Below are positions 50,337 to 59,949 of a DNA stretch of 64,000 nt, piece by piece. Location of the stretch: the NCBI GenBank assembly GCA_013364255.1, contig CP054936.1, forward strand, positions 3,874,853 to 3,938,852, in the 5' to 3' direction. The notes beneath the pieces were generated by a model. The model did not search any database and was not told the origin of the DNA. It saw nothing but the letters and a program-made list of their open reading frames with translations. This DNA comes from Streptomyces seoulensis. GTDB taxonomy: Bacteria; Actinomycetota; Actinomycetes; Streptomycetales; Streptomycetaceae. A program made the position numbers and the translations under genes. Every line of letters starts with the position of its first letter. The stretch's first letter is position 1.

Positions 50337-51680
50337 ATGCCCGAAGTGACCCGGACGCCGCGCAGAGCGGCCCTCGCCGCCGGCTGCGCCACCATGGCGC
50401 TGCTCGCCGCCGCCTGTACCGGCCAGCCGGACGCCGGCGCCAAGGACGACGCCTCCAAGGAGACGACGATCAACTTCTGGCACGCCTGGAGCGCGCCGAA
50501 CGAGGTCGCGGCCGTCAAGGCGCTGATCGCCGGCTTCGAGAAGGCGCACCCCAACATCCACGTCAACGCCGTCGGCGACATGACCGACGACAAGATGAAC
50601 CAGGCGCTGCGCGCCGGCGGCGACCGGGCCCCGGACGTGATCTCCTCCTTCACCACCAACAACGTGGGCAAGTTCTGCTCCTCGGGCGCGCTGGTCGACC
50701 TCAACCCCTTCTTCAGGAAGGCGGGCGTCGACCCGGGCCGGACGTTCCCCAAGGCGATGAACGAGTACACCCAGTTCGACGGCAAGCGCTGCGCCGCGCC
50801 GCTGCTGGGCGACGCGTACGGGCTGTACTACGACAAGACGGCGTTTCGGAAGGCGGGCATCGAGCAGCCCCCGAAGACCTGGTCCGAGCTGGAGGCCGAC
50901 GCCAAGAAGCTGACGATCCCGGACGGGGACGGCTTCAAGCGGCTCGGGTTCATGCCGGACTACCACGGCTGGGAGACCTCCACCGAGCACTACCTCGCCC
51001 AGTTCTCCCCGGCGTACTTCGCCGCCGACGGCACGTCGAACGTCGCCAAGGACCCCGCGTTCCAGAAGGCGTTCGCCCTCCAGAAGAAGCTGGTCGACGA
51101 CCTCGGCGGGTTCCGGAAGCTGGAGAGGTTCCGGGCGACGCTGGGCGACGAGTGGGGCGCCAAGCACCCCTTCCACACCGGCCAGGTGGCCATGCAGCTC
51201 GACGGCGAGTGGCGGCTCGGGATGGCCGAGGAGGCCAAGCCCGGCTTCGAGATCGGCGTCGCTCCGCTGCCCGTCCCGGACGACCAGGCCGACCAGTACG
51301 GCAAGGGCTACCTCACCGGCACCATCACCGGCATCGCCGCCACCAGCCGCAAGCAGAACGCGGCCTGGGAGTTCGTCAAGTACATCACCACGGACACCGA
51401 CGCGGTGGCCGGCTTCGCCAACGACATCCACAACGTGCCCTCCACGCTGGCCGCGCTGAAGTCGCCGAAGCTCACCTACGACCCGCGGTTCAAGACGTTC
51501 CTCGACATCGCGGCGAACGCGCACTCGACCACCACGCCCGCCTCCGTCAACGGCGGCCAGTACCTGGTGACGCTCCAGCAGTTCGGCTACGACTACGAGA
51601 GCGGCAAGGAGAAGGACCTGAAGGCCGGCCTGGAGAAGACGGCCGCGCAGATCGACACGGACATCGCGCAGGCCGAGTAG
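50337..51680 (+). CDS. csnE: CsnE, sugar-binding lipoprotein
   Basis: Encodes 447 residues. Lipobox LAAAC follows the signal sequence. A family-1 extracellular solute-binding fold follows (INFWHAWSAPNEVAAVKALIAGFEKAHP). It delivers chitosan-derived oligosaccharides to the CsnFG permeases. AGGGAGA is eight bases upstream. The 80 bases between csnR and csnE are a Pro-codon-rich low-complexity stretch. No ATPase is encoded in the operon; such systems usually share the MsiK ATPase. Confidence 0.9.
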   Translation: MPEVTRTPRRAALAAGCATMALLAAACTGQPDAGAKDDASKETTINFWHAWSAPNEVAAVKALIAGFEKAHPNIHVNAVGDMTDDKMNQALRAGGDRAPDVISSFTTNNVGKFCSSGALVDLNPFFRKAGVDPGRTFPKAMNEYTQFDGKRCAAPLLGDAYGLYYDKTAFRKAGIEQPPKTWSELEADAKKLTIPDGDGFKRLGFMPDYHGWETSTEHYLAQFSPAYFAADGTSNVAKDPAFQKAFALQKKLVDDLGGFRKLERFRATLGDEWGAKHPFHTGQVAMQLDGEWRLGMAEEAKPGFEIGVAPLPVPDDQADQYGKGYLTGTITGIAATSRKQNAAWEFVKYITTDTDAVAGFANDIHNVPSTLAALKSPKLTYDPRFKTFLDIAANAHSTTTPASVNGGQYLVTLQQFGYDYESGKEKDLKAGLEKTAAQIDTDIAQAE

Positions 51681-51686
51681 CGCACG

Positions 51687-52628
51687 ATGACCACCGTCAC
51701 CCTGGCGTCCAAACGCCGCCGCGCGGCCCTGCGGACCCTCGCCTTCATGTCGCCCTGGCTGATCGGCTTCGCGGTCTTCTTCGCGTACCCGCTGATCTCC
51801 ACCGTCTACTTCTCGTTCCTGCACTACGACGGCTTCAACCCGCCGACGTGGAGCGGCGCGAAGAACTGGCGGTACGTGTTCGAGCACTACCCGCTGTTCT
51901 GGCCGGCGCTGCGCAACACGCTGTGGCTGGTGCTGGTCACGGTCACCCTGAGAGTGGCGTTCGGGCTGGGCGTGGGCCTGCTGATCACGAAGATCAAGAC
52001 CGGTACGAGCCTCTTCCGTACCCTGTTCTACCTGCCCTACCTCGCCCCGCCGGTCGCGGCCACCATGGCCTTCGCCTTCCTGCTCAACCCGGGCACCGGA
52101 CCGGTGAACTCGCTGCTGGACAAGGCCGGCCTGCCCGCGCCCGGCTGGTTCACCGACCCCGCCTGGTCCAAGCCGGCCCTGACCCTGCTCCTGCTGTGGG
52201 GCGTCGGCGACCTGATGGTCATCTTCATGGCCGCGCTGCTCGACGTGCCCGCCGAGCAGTACGAGGCCGCCGAACTCGACGGCGCCTCGCGATGGCAGCG
52301 CTTCCGGTACGTCACCCTGCCGAACATCTCGCCGATCGTGATGTTCGCGGTGGTCACCGGCGTCATCCAGGCCATGCAGTGCTACACCCAGCCGCTGGTC
52401 GCCGGGAAGGTCGCCTCCGGCGTCATCCAGGGCGCCGGCGCCCAGTTCGAGCCGGGCTACCCCGACAAGTCCACCCTCACCCTCCCCCAGCTCGTCTACA
52501 ACCTCGGCTTCCAGCGCTTCGACTACGGCTCGGCCTGTGTGGTCGCGCTGGTCCTGTTCGCCCTGTCGATGGCGTTCACCGCGTTCCTGATGCGGCGCCG
52601 GGGCGGTCTCATCCAGGCAGGTGACTGA
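51687..52628 (+). CDS. csnF: CsnF, ABC sugar permease
   Basis: Encodes 313 residues with six helices and the EAA loop EAAELDGASRWQRFRYVTLPNISP. Pairs with CsnG. The gene is separated from csnE by six bases and from csnG by two. Confidence 0.9.
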   Translation: MTTVTLASKRRRAALRTLAFMSPWLIGFAVFFAYPLISTVYFSFLHYDGFNPPTWSGAKNWRYVFEHYPLFWPALRNTLWLVLVTVTLRVAFGLGVGLLITKIKTGTSLFRTLFYLPYLAPPVAATMAFAFLLNPGTGPVNSLLDKAGLPAPGWFTDPAWSKPALTLLLLWGVGDLMVIFMAALLDVPAEQYEAAELDGASRWQRFRYVTLPNISPIVMFAVVTGVIQAMQCYTQPLVAGKVASGVIQGAGAQFEPGYPDKSTLTLPQLVYNLGFQRFDYGSACVVALVLFALSMAFTAFLMRRRGGLIQAGD

Positions 52629-52630
52629 CG

Positions 52631-53524
52631 ATGACCCAAGTGCTCCGGCCGCCGGCCTCCCTCGACGCCCCCGCGACGCCCGCCGCCCGCACCGCCCGCC
52701 GCAAGGCCGCCCTGGAGTGGGTCGCGGTGCACGCGCTCGGCGTGGCCGCCGCCCTCTTCTTCGTGCTGCCCTTCGTGTTCGTGCTGCTGACCTCGCTGAT
52801 GAGCGACAGCCAGGCGCTCAGCCGCGACCTGATCCCGCACACCTGGCAGTGGGACAACTACCGCAAGGTGTTCGACACCCCGGGCTTCCTCACCTGGTGG
52901 CGCAACACCCTCCTCTACGCCGGCGTCGGCACCGTGCTCACCGTGCTCTCCTCGGTGCCGGTGGCGTACGCGCTGGCCAAGTTCCGCTTCCGGGGCAGAA
53001 ACCTGTCGCTGATGCTGGTGATCTCGATGATGATGCTGCCGCCGCAGGTGGTCGTCATCCCGATGTACCTGTTCTGGGCCAAGCAGCTCGACCTGTCCGG
53101 CACGCTGTGGCCGCTGATCGTCCCGATGGCGTTCGGCGACGCGTTCTCCATCTTCCTGCTGCGGCAGTTCCTGACCACGATCCCGAACGAGTACCTGGAC
53201 GCGGCCCGCGTGGACGGCTGCGGCGAACTGCGCACCCTGGTGCGGGTCGTGCTGCCGATGGCCAAGCCGGGCATCGCGGCCATCGCCCTGTTCCAGTTCT
53301 TCGCCGCCTGGAACGACTACTTCGGCCCGCAGATCTACGCCTCGGAGAACCCCGGCGCCTGGACCCTCTCCTACGGCCTGGAGTCCTTCAAGGGCGCCCA
53401 CCACACCGACTGGAACCTCACCATGGCCGCCACCGTGCTGGTCATGGCCCCCGTGATCCTCGTGTTCTTCTTCGCCCAGAAGGCGTTCGTCGAGGGCGTC
53501 ACGCTCACCGGAGTAAAGGGTTAA
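52631..53524 (+). CDS. csnG: CsnG, ABC sugar permease
   Basis: Encodes 297 residues with six helices and EAA-type loop DAARVDGCGELRTLVRVVLPMAKPG. Ends two bases before csnH. Confidence 0.9.
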   Translation: MTQVLRPPASLDAPATPAARTARRKAALEWVAVHALGVAAALFFVLPFVFVLLTSLMSDSQALSRDLIPHTWQWDNYRKVFDTPGFLTWWRNTLLYAGVGTVLTVLSSVPVAYALAKFRFRGRNLSLMLVISMMMLPPQVVVIPMYLFWAKQLDLSGTLWPLIVPMAFGDAFSIFLLRQFLTTIPNEYLDAARVDGCGELRTLVRVVLPMAKPGIAAIALFQFFAAWNDYFGPQIYASENPGAWTLSYGLESFKGAHHTDWNLTMAATVLVMAPVILVFFFAQKAFVEGVTLTGVKG

Positions 53525-53526
53525 GC

Positions 53527-54792
53527 ATGAAACTCACCGTGGTCGGCGGCGGTTCGACCTACACCCCCGAACTCATCGACGGCTTCGCCCGCCTCAGGGA
53601 CACCCTGCCCGTCGAAGAACTCGTCCTGGTCGACCCGGCCGCCGACCGGCTGGAGCTGGTGGGCGGCCTGGCCCGGCGGATCTTCGCCCGGCAGGGCCAC
53701 CCCGGCACGATCACCACCACCGCCGACCTGGACGCGGGCGTGGCCGGCGCCGACGCGGTGCTGCTCCAGCTGCGCGTGGGCGGCCAGGCGGCCCGGCAGC
53801 AGGACGAGACCTGGCCGCTGGAGTGCGGCTGCGTCGGCCAGGAGACCACCGGCGCCGGCGGCCTCGCCAAGGCGCTGCGCACCGTGCCCGTCGTCCTGGA
53901 CATCGCCGAACGGGTGCGCCACGCCAACCCGGACGCCTGGATCATCGACTTCACCAACCCGGTCGGCATCGTCACCCGCGCCCTGCTCCACGCCGGGCAC
54001 CGCGCGGTGGGCCTGTGCAACGTGGCGATCGGCCTCCAGCGCAAGTTCGCCGCGCTGCTGGACGTGGCCCCGCACGAGGTCCACCTCGACCACGTGGGCC
54101 TCAACCACCTCACCTGGGAGACCGGGGTGCGCCTGGGCGGCCCCGGGGGCGAGGACGTGCTGCCGGGGCTGCTCGCCGAGCACGGCGGAGCGATCGCCGA
54201 AGACCTGCGCCTGCCCCGCCCGCTGCTGGACCGCCTCGGCGTCGTCCCCTCCTACTACCTGCGCTACTACTACGCCCACGACCAGGTCGTGAGCGAGCTG
54301 CGCGAGGGCCCGTCGCGGGCCGCCCAGGTCGCCGCCATGGAACGCGAACTGCTGACGATGTACGGCGACCCGGAGCTGGCCGAGAAGCCGGCCCTGCTCG
54401 CCCAGCGCGGCGGCGCCTACTACTCGGAGGCGGCCGTGGACCTCGCGGCGGCGCTGCTGGGCGGCGGCGGCAGCCCGTACCAGGTGGTCAACACGCTCAA
54501 CCGGGGCACGCTGCCCTTCCTGCCGGACGACGCGGTGATCGAGGTGCAGGCGGCGGTGGACACGAACGGCGCCGTCCCGCTGCCCGCCGCCCCGCTGGAC
54601 CCGCTGTACGCGGGACTGGTGGCGAACGTGACGGCGTACGAGGAACTGGCCCTGGACGCGGCGCTGCGCGGTGGCCGGGAGCGGGTCTTCCGGGCGCTGC
54701 TCGCGCACCCCCTGATCGGCCAGTACGCCTACGCCGAGACCCTCACCGACCAGCTGATCGCACACAACCGGGAGCACCTCGCGTGGGCCTGA
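53527..54792 (+). CDS. csnH: CsnH, family 4 glycoside hydrolase
   Basis: Encodes 421 residues. NAD-binding start KLTVVGGGSTYTPELIDG and a metal-site block (FTNPVGIVTRALLHAG, GLCNVAIGLQRKF, DHVGLNHLTW) mark GH4. GH4 enzymes cleave phosphorylated or free sugars by an NAD/Mn redox mechanism. In this operon it would act on imported glucosamine oligosaccharides. The Cys-x-x-x-His metal pair is present as CNVAI...DHVGLNH. Confidence 0.9.
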   Translation: MKLTVVGGGSTYTPELIDGFARLRDTLPVEELVLVDPAADRLELVGGLARRIFARQGHPGTITTTADLDAGVAGADAVLLQLRVGGQAARQQDETWPLECGCVGQETTGAGGLAKALRTVPVVLDIAERVRHANPDAWIIDFTNPVGIVTRALLHAGHRAVGLCNVAIGLQRKFAALLDVAPHEVHLDHVGLNHLTWETGVRLGGPGGEDVLPGLLAEHGGAIAEDLRLPRPLLDRLGVVPSYYLRYYYAHDQVVSELREGPSRAAQVAAMERELLTMYGDPELAEKPALLAQRGGAYYSEAAVDLAAALLGGGGSPYQVVNTLNRGTLPFLPDDAVIEVQAAVDTNGAVPLPAAPLDPLYAGLVANVTAYEELALDAALRGGRERVFRALLAHPLIGQYAYAETLTDQLIAHNREHLAWA

Positions 54793-55760
54793 CCGCAAGC
54801 GTCCTCGCCATCGACGCGGGCAACAGCAAGACCGACGTCGCGGTCCTCGCGGCCGACGGCGCCGTCCTCGCCACGGCCCGCGGCGGCGGCTTCCGGCCGC
54901 CGATCGTGGGCGTCGAGACGGCGGTCGACGCGCTGGCGGCCGCGATCGACCGGGCGTACGCGGCGGCCGGGATCACCTCCGTCGCGCACGTGTCGGCGTG
55001 TCTGGCCAACGCCGACCTGCCGGTGGAGGAGGAGCGGCTGGCCGCCGCCCTGCACGCGCGCGCGTGGGGCGCGCACGTGACGGTCCGCAACGACACGTTC
55101 GCGATCCTGCGGGCCGGGGTGGCCGAGCCGCGCGGGGTGGCGGTGGTGTGCGGGGCCGGCATCAACTGCGTCGGCATGCGCCCGGACGGCCGCACCGCCC
55201 GGTTCCCGGCGATCGGCCGGATCTCCGGCGACTGGGGCGGCGGCTGGGCGCTCGCGGAGGAGGCCCTGTGGTACGCCGCCCGCGCCGAGGACGGCCGCGG
55301 CGCGCCGACGGAACTGGCCCGCGCCCTGCCCGGCCACTTCGGCCTCGACTCCATGTACGCGCTGATCGAGGCGCTGCACCTGGACCACGTCGGGCTGCGC
55401 CGCCGGCACGAGCTGACGCCCGTGCTGTTCCGCACGGCGGCCGACGGCGACCCGGTCGCCCGCGCGATCGTGGACCGGCTCGCCGAGGAGGTGGTGGCCA
55501 TGGCGACGGTCGCGCTGACCCGGCTCGAACTGCTGGCCGACAAGACGCCGGTGCTGCTCGGCGGCAGCGTCCTGGCCGCCCGCCACCCCCAGTTGGACGA
55601 CGGCGTGCGCCGGCTGCTGGCCGAGCGCGCGCCGAACGCGGCGCCCCGGGTGGTGGCCGCACCGCCGGTGCTCGGCGCGGCCCTGCTCGGCCTCGACCAC
55701 ATCGGCGCCACACCACGGGCCCAGGACCGGGTGCGGGCGCACTACGAGGGGGCGGGCTGA
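54783..55760 (+). CDS. csnK: CsnK, BadF/BadG-type sugar kinase
   Basis: Encodes 325 residues. Phosphate-1 ASVLAIDAGNSKTDVAVL, phosphate-2 VCGAGINCVG and ISGDWGGGWALAEEA match the N-acetylglucosamine-kinase-like (BadF) group. It would phosphorylate the amino sugar. The GTG start overlaps csnH by ten bases. Confidence 0.88.
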   Translation: MGLTASVLAIDAGNSKTDVAVLAADGAVLATARGGGFRPPIVGVETAVDALAAAIDRAYAAAGITSVAHVSACLANADLPVEEERLAAALHARAWGAHVTVRNDTFAILRAGVAEPRGVAVVCGAGINCVGMRPDGRTARFPAIGRISGDWGGGWALAEEALWYAARAEDGRGAPTELARALPGHFGLDSMYALIEALHLDHVGLRRRHELTPVLFRTAADGDPVARAIVDRLAEEVVAMATVALTRLELLADKTPVLLGGSVLAARHPQLDDGVRRLLAERAPNAAPRVVAAPPVLGAALLGLDHIGATPRAQDRVRAHYEGAG

Positions 55761-55827
55761 AGGGTGCGGGGTGAGCGATGAGCGCTGCGGGGCGAGCCCC
55801 GGTCCGCCCGCCGCACGCACCCCCCCC

Positions 55828-55871
55828 TTGACGCCCCTTTCGCGCGGACTTGACGCCCCTTTCGCGCGGAC
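55828..55871. repeat. Perfect 22-bp tandem duplication
   Basis: Two identical copies, each beginning TTGACGCCCC and ending CGCGCGGAC, at 55828-55849 and 55850-55871, upstream of the glnX-like gene. Each carries a -35-like TTGACG. Confidence 0.93.
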
Positions 55872-55885
55872 GAACCGGACGCGGT

Positions 55886-55916
55886 GGAACCGAACCGTTC
55901 CCCCCGGCGTATACAT
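55886..55916 (+). promoter_or_regulatory. Promoter candidate for the pknG operon
   Basis: GGAACC (55886-55891) and TATACAT (55910-55916), spacing about 18. GGAAC is typical of ECF-dependent -35 elements. About 155 bases precede the first gene. Confidence 0.35.
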
Positions 55917-56072
55917 GAGCGGGGGATCGTGCGGCACACGACACCACACGCGCCGCACCGGTCGCCGCCCGGCGGCCGCGCGGTGATCGGACCAAGATCG
56001 AGTGAAGCCGGTGCGGACGCCGGTGCCGGCAGGGATACTTGCGGCGACCGATGACCACGGGGGAGGTCAGCA

Positions 56073-57533
56073 GTGACACACTCGCCGAACGGCAGCGCGG
56101 CGCCACCGAGCCGCGCCCTGCCCGTGATCCCGGCCGTGCCGGCGCAGCCGGGCCCGCCGGCCGGCCCGCCGCACCCGGCCGCTCCCGCCCCCCTCCCGGC
56201 GCCCGCGCGCCGCACCGCCTTCGCCGAGGGCGTGGACCGGCTGCGCGCCGCCGCCGTCACCGAACCGGGCCGGCTGCGCGCCATCGGCGCCGTACTCGCC
56301 CTGCTGGTCATCGCGTTCGGCGCGGTCACCGCCTGGCAGACCACGGACCGGGCCGGCGCCGCCGACGACGTCCTGCACCGCAGCCAGCCGCTCAGCTCGG
56401 ACGCCGCCGACATCTACCGCTCCCTGGCCGACGCCAACACCATGGCCGCCAGCGGCTACCTGGCCGGACTCCAGGAGACCGGCGCCACCCGCGAGCGCTA
56501 CGAGACGGACGTGCGCACCGCCGCCGCCAAACTCGTCACCGCCGCCGCCAACTCCGCCCCCGACTCCCCCTCCGCGGCCACCATCAGCAAGCTCAACGAG
56601 CTGCTGCCGCGCTACAAGGGCCTGGTGGAGACCGCCCGCGCCAACAACCGCCAGGGCTTCCCCGTCGGCGGCGCCTACCTGCGGGCCGCCAACACCACCA
56701 TGCAGGACCAGATGCTGCCGGCCGCCGAGGACCTGTACCAGAAGGAGAACCAGCGGCTGCGCGCCGACTACGCGGACGCGACCCCCTACCCGTGGGCGGC
56801 GATCGCCCTCGGCGTCCTCGCCCTGGCCGCCCTCGCCTGGGCGCAGCGCCGCGACTACCGGCGCACCAACCGGGTGCTCAACCACGGCCTGGCCGCCGCC
56901 ACCGCCGCCTGCGCGGTCGTCCTGCTGTGGCTGGTGGTCGGCCACAGCGTGGCCCGCGCGGGCCTGGACGGCTCCTACGAGCACGGCGTGCGCTCCCTGA
57001 ACGTGCTGCACGACGCCCGGATCGCCTCCCTGAAGGCGCGCAGCGACGAGAACCTCACCCTGGTCAGCCGGGGCGCGGAGACCAGGACGCTGCCGGACGG
57101 CACCGTCATGGACGCCTACGACTGGGCCTACGACCAGGAGATCGGCGCCCTGGGCAAGACCCTCGACCAGGCCGGCGACCTCGCCGACGACGCGGCGGGG
57201 CGTGATCCGGTGCGGGCGGCGAGCGCGTCGATGAAGGTCTGGATCACCCGGCACACCGAGGCCCGGCAGGCCAACGACTCCGGCGACTACCAGAAGGCCC
57301 GCGACCGGGTCATCGGCACGGCCGACAAGGACCGGGCCACCGGCGAGTGCTTCGACAACGTCGACGCCTCGCTGGCCAAGGCGCTCACCCACGAGACCGG
57401 CGAGTTCCGGCAGGCCGCCCGGGACGGGCGCGGCGCCATGACCGGCCTGCCGGCCGGCTCCGCCGCCCTGGCGGTGCTCGGCGCGGCCGGCGCCCTGTTC
57501 GGCATCGGACGCCGGCTGTCGGAGTACCGGTGA
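56073..57533 (+). CDS. glnX: GlnX-like membrane sensor
   Basis: Encodes 486 residues. Pro-rich start, then four helices near residues 71-92, 240-262, 270-300 and 456-480, framing two extracytosolic helical domains. This topology and the place before glnH and pknG match mycobacterial GlnX, which relays amino-acid binding by GlnH to the kinase PknG. GGGGGAGG is six bases before the GTG. Sequence similarity to GlnX is not checked. Confidence 0.75.
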   Translation: MTHSPNGSAAPPSRALPVIPAVPAQPGPPAGPPHPAAPAPLPAPARRTAFAEGVDRLRAAAVTEPGRLRAIGAVLALLVIAFGAVTAWQTTDRAGAADDVLHRSQPLSSDAADIYRSLADANTMAASGYLAGLQETGATRERYETDVRTAAAKLVTAAANSAPDSPSAATISKLNELLPRYKGLVETARANNRQGFPVGGAYLRAANTTMQDQMLPAAEDLYQKENQRLRADYADATPYPWAAIALGVLALAALAWAQRRDYRRTNRVLNHGLAAATAACAVVLLWLVVGHSVARAGLDGSYEHGVRSLNVLHDARIASLKARSDENLTLVSRGAETRTLPDGTVMDAYDWAYDQEIGALGKTLDQAGDLADDAAGRDPVRAASASMKVWITRHTEARQANDSGDYQKARDRVIGTADKDRATGECFDNVDASLAKALTHETGEFRQAARDGRGAMTGLPAGSAALAVLGAAGALFGIGRRLSEYR

Positions 57534-57568
57534 GCGGGGGCGGAGCGAGGGTGGAAGGAGGCGTGCGG

Positions 57569-58582
57569 ATGCGCGTACGACGACTGCGGGCCGGTCTGCG
57601 GGGCTGGGGCGGCGTGGGGGCGATGGCGGCCGTCTGCGCCCTGGCGCTGGCGTTCGTCCTGCTGCTGCCGCGCACCCAGTCGCACGGCACGGCGCCCGCC
57701 GTGGGCGGCTCCCGGGCGGCACAGGGCCTCCAGGCCAGGGCGGGCGACTGCGCGGACGCCGACGCCCAGAACCGCAGCCCGGCCCCGTCCGCCGCCGCCG
57801 GTCCCACCGTGGACGCCATCAGGAAGCGCGGCTACCTCTCGGTCGGCGTCGACCAGAACAGCTACCGCTGGGGCTACCGCAACCCGAACAACTCCTCCGG
57901 CGCGCTGGAGGGCTTCGACATCGACCTCGCGCACCGCATCGCGAAGGAGATCCTCGGCGACGGCGACAAGGTGCAGTTCCGGGCCATCCCCACCAACGAG
58001 CGCGTCCCGGCGATCCGCAGCGGCCGGGTCGACATGGTGGTGCGCACCATGACCATCACCTGCGACCGGCTGAAGCAGGTGGCGTTCTCCGCGCCCTACT
58101 TCCTGACCGGCCAGCAGGTCCTCGCCCCGCGCACCTCGGCGATCACCGGCTACGACACGTCGCTGGCGGGCAAGCGGGTCTGCTCGGCGACCGGCTCCAC
58201 CGCCTACGACCACCTGTCCGCCGACCGCAGGAGCGGCACGCTGCCCGCCACCACCGACATCTCCACCACCGTCCCCAACCAGCTGGACTGCCTGGTGCGG
58301 CTGCAACTGGGCGAGGTGGACGCGGTGGTGACCGACGGCGCGCTCGCCGCCAGCCAGGCCGCGCAGGACCCGGCGGTGCGGCTCAAGGGCGGCACTTTCA
58401 CCAAGGAGTACTACGGCGTGGCGATGAAGCTGGGCGCCGACGACCTGGTGCGTCAGGTCAACCGAATACTGGACCAGTACCGCAAGGACGGGGGCTGGAA
58501 GGCGTCGTACGACAAGTGGCTGTCCCCGACGCTGGGCGCGGACTCCGGCTCGGCGACCCCGCCGGTCCCCGTCTACCGGTGA
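57569..58582 (+). CDS. glnH: GlnH-like amino-acid-binding protein
   Basis: Encodes 337 residues. A membrane anchor (AAVCALALAFVLLLP) lacks a lipobox cysteine, unlike the lipoprotein form. The binding fold (RKRGYLSVGVDQNSY...LEGFDIDLAHRIAKEILG, SGRVDMVVRTMTIT) is the glutamate/aspartate type. I chose ATG 57569 with GGAGG before it. It would sense an acidic amino acid and signal through GlnX. Confidence 0.8.
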   Translation: MRVRRLRAGLRGWGGVGAMAAVCALALAFVLLLPRTQSHGTAPAVGGSRAAQGLQARAGDCADADAQNRSPAPSAAAGPTVDAIRKRGYLSVGVDQNSYRWGYRNPNNSSGALEGFDIDLAHRIAKEILGDGDKVQFRAIPTNERVPAIRSGRVDMVVRTMTITCDRLKQVAFSAPYFLTGQQVLAPRTSAITGYDTSLAGKRVCSATGSTAYDHLSADRRSGTLPATTDISTTVPNQLDCLVRLQLGEVDAVVTDGALAASQAAQDPAVRLKGGTFTKEYYGVAMKLGADDLVRQVNRILDQYRKDGGWKASYDKWLSPTLGADSGSATPPVPVYR

Positions 58583-58632
58583 CCCGGCCGGCGCCCCACA
58601 CACGGAACACGAAGAGCAGCGAGAGGTGATCG

Positions 58633-59949
58633 ATGGGCGGCACGGACCCCGCCGGGCCGGTGCTCGACCGCGACGAGGTGGACCGTGCGCTGGCGCGGCT
58701 CGGCGCGGAGCACGAGGCGATCGAGACCTCGCTCCTGGCCCTGCAGGACCACGCGGGCCGCAGACTGCTGGAGGGCGCCGGGCTGACCGGCGTCACCCGG
58801 GAGCGCTGGGCGGCCACGGAGGCGTCGATAACGCTGCTGTGGACGTACTTCGACGCGTACACCGCGGCGCTGCGCACCGCCCGTGAGATCCGCGCCCGCC
58901 GCCGCTGGTCGAGCCGCGAGGACCTGGTGGAGCTGACCGGGCTGCTGCGCGGCGAATCGGTGACGGTGGCCGGCTCGGCCGCGTCCGCCGAGCCGGGCGG
59001 CGCCCGGCTGAGCCGCACCTTCACGCTGGCCGCCCTGGTGGACCGGATGAACGAGCTGTACGCGTCCGGCCTGGACATGGTGGTCGCCGCCGACGCCGTG
59101 TGGTCGGCGCTGCCCGCCCGGATCGATCTGCTCGCCGCGGAGCTCCAGCGCACCCGGCGGCTCGCGCACTCGGTCGGCGTCCGCCCCGGCGAGCACCCGG
59201 CCGGCGACGACCTGGAGCGCATCACGCGCACCCTGACCCGGCTGCGCGAGCAGGTGGTCTCCGACCCGCTCGCCTTCTGGGTCCCGGCGCAGGGCAGTTC
59301 GGCGCCCGGCGGCGGCCGCCCCGACACCACCGTCTACGACCGTGAGGCGCGGGCCCTCGACGAGGTGCGCCGGGAGATCGACGCGGTGCTCGGGGTGCGC
59401 CAGGACGCCGAGCAGCGGCTGATCAAGCTGCGCGACCTGCTCTCCCGCGCCGACCGCACGCTCGCCGAGGCGCGCACCGCGCGCGGGGAGGTGCTGGCGA
59501 AGATCGCCGCCACCGAGGTGCCGGTCGTCAGCGGCCCGCCGACCGCGCTCCAGGAGCAGCTGGCGGCGGCCGCCGAGTACCGCAGGCAGGCCCAGTGGCA
59601 CCGCCTCTCGCCGCTGCTGGAGTCGCTCGAACAGAAGGCGGAGGACGAACTGCTGCGCGCCCGCGAGTCGTTGACGGCGGTCACCGCACCGCTCGCGGTC
59701 CGCGCCGAGCTGCGCGGCCGGCTGGACGCGTACAAGGCGAAGGTGGCCCGGCACGGCCTGGCGGAGGACCCGCTGCTGGTCGAGCGGTACGACGCGGCAC
59801 GGCGCATGCTGTGGAGCGCGCCCTGCGATCTGCGGGTGGCCGAGCAGACGGTGCTGCGCTACCAGCAGGCGGCGGCCGAACTGCTCGGCGCCGCACGGGT
59901 GCCGCGTCAGGGCGGCCCCCAGGACGGCGACGGCGGGGGTGAGTCATGA
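58633..59949 (+). CDS. Coiled-coil protein between glnH and pknG
   Basis: Encodes 438 residues, soluble and almost wholly helical. Heptad-rich stretches are visible (REIDAVLGVRQDAEQRLIKL, ARTARGEVLAKIAATE). No known catalytic motif. It overlaps pknG as ATGA, so is translated with it. Probably a scaffold or PknG partner. I do not recognise its family. Confidence 0.75.
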   Translation: MGGTDPAGPVLDRDEVDRALARLGAEHEAIETSLLALQDHAGRRLLEGAGLTGVTRERWAATEASITLLWTYFDAYTAALRTAREIRARRRWSSREDLVELTGLLRGESVTVAGSAASAEPGGARLSRTFTLAALVDRMNELYASGLDMVVAADAVWSALPARIDLLAAELQRTRRLAHSVGVRPGEHPAGDDLERITRTLTRLREQVVSDPLAFWVPAQGSSAPGGGRPDTTVYDREARALDEVRREIDAVLGVRQDAEQRLIKLRDLLSRADRTLAEARTARGEVLAKIAATEVPVVSGPPTALQEQLAAAAEYRRQAQWHRLSPLLESLEQKAEDELLRARESLTAVTAPLAVRAELRGRLDAYKAKVARHGLAEDPLLVERYDAARRMLWSAPCDLRVAEQTVLRYQQAAAELLGAARVPRQGGPQDGDGGGES

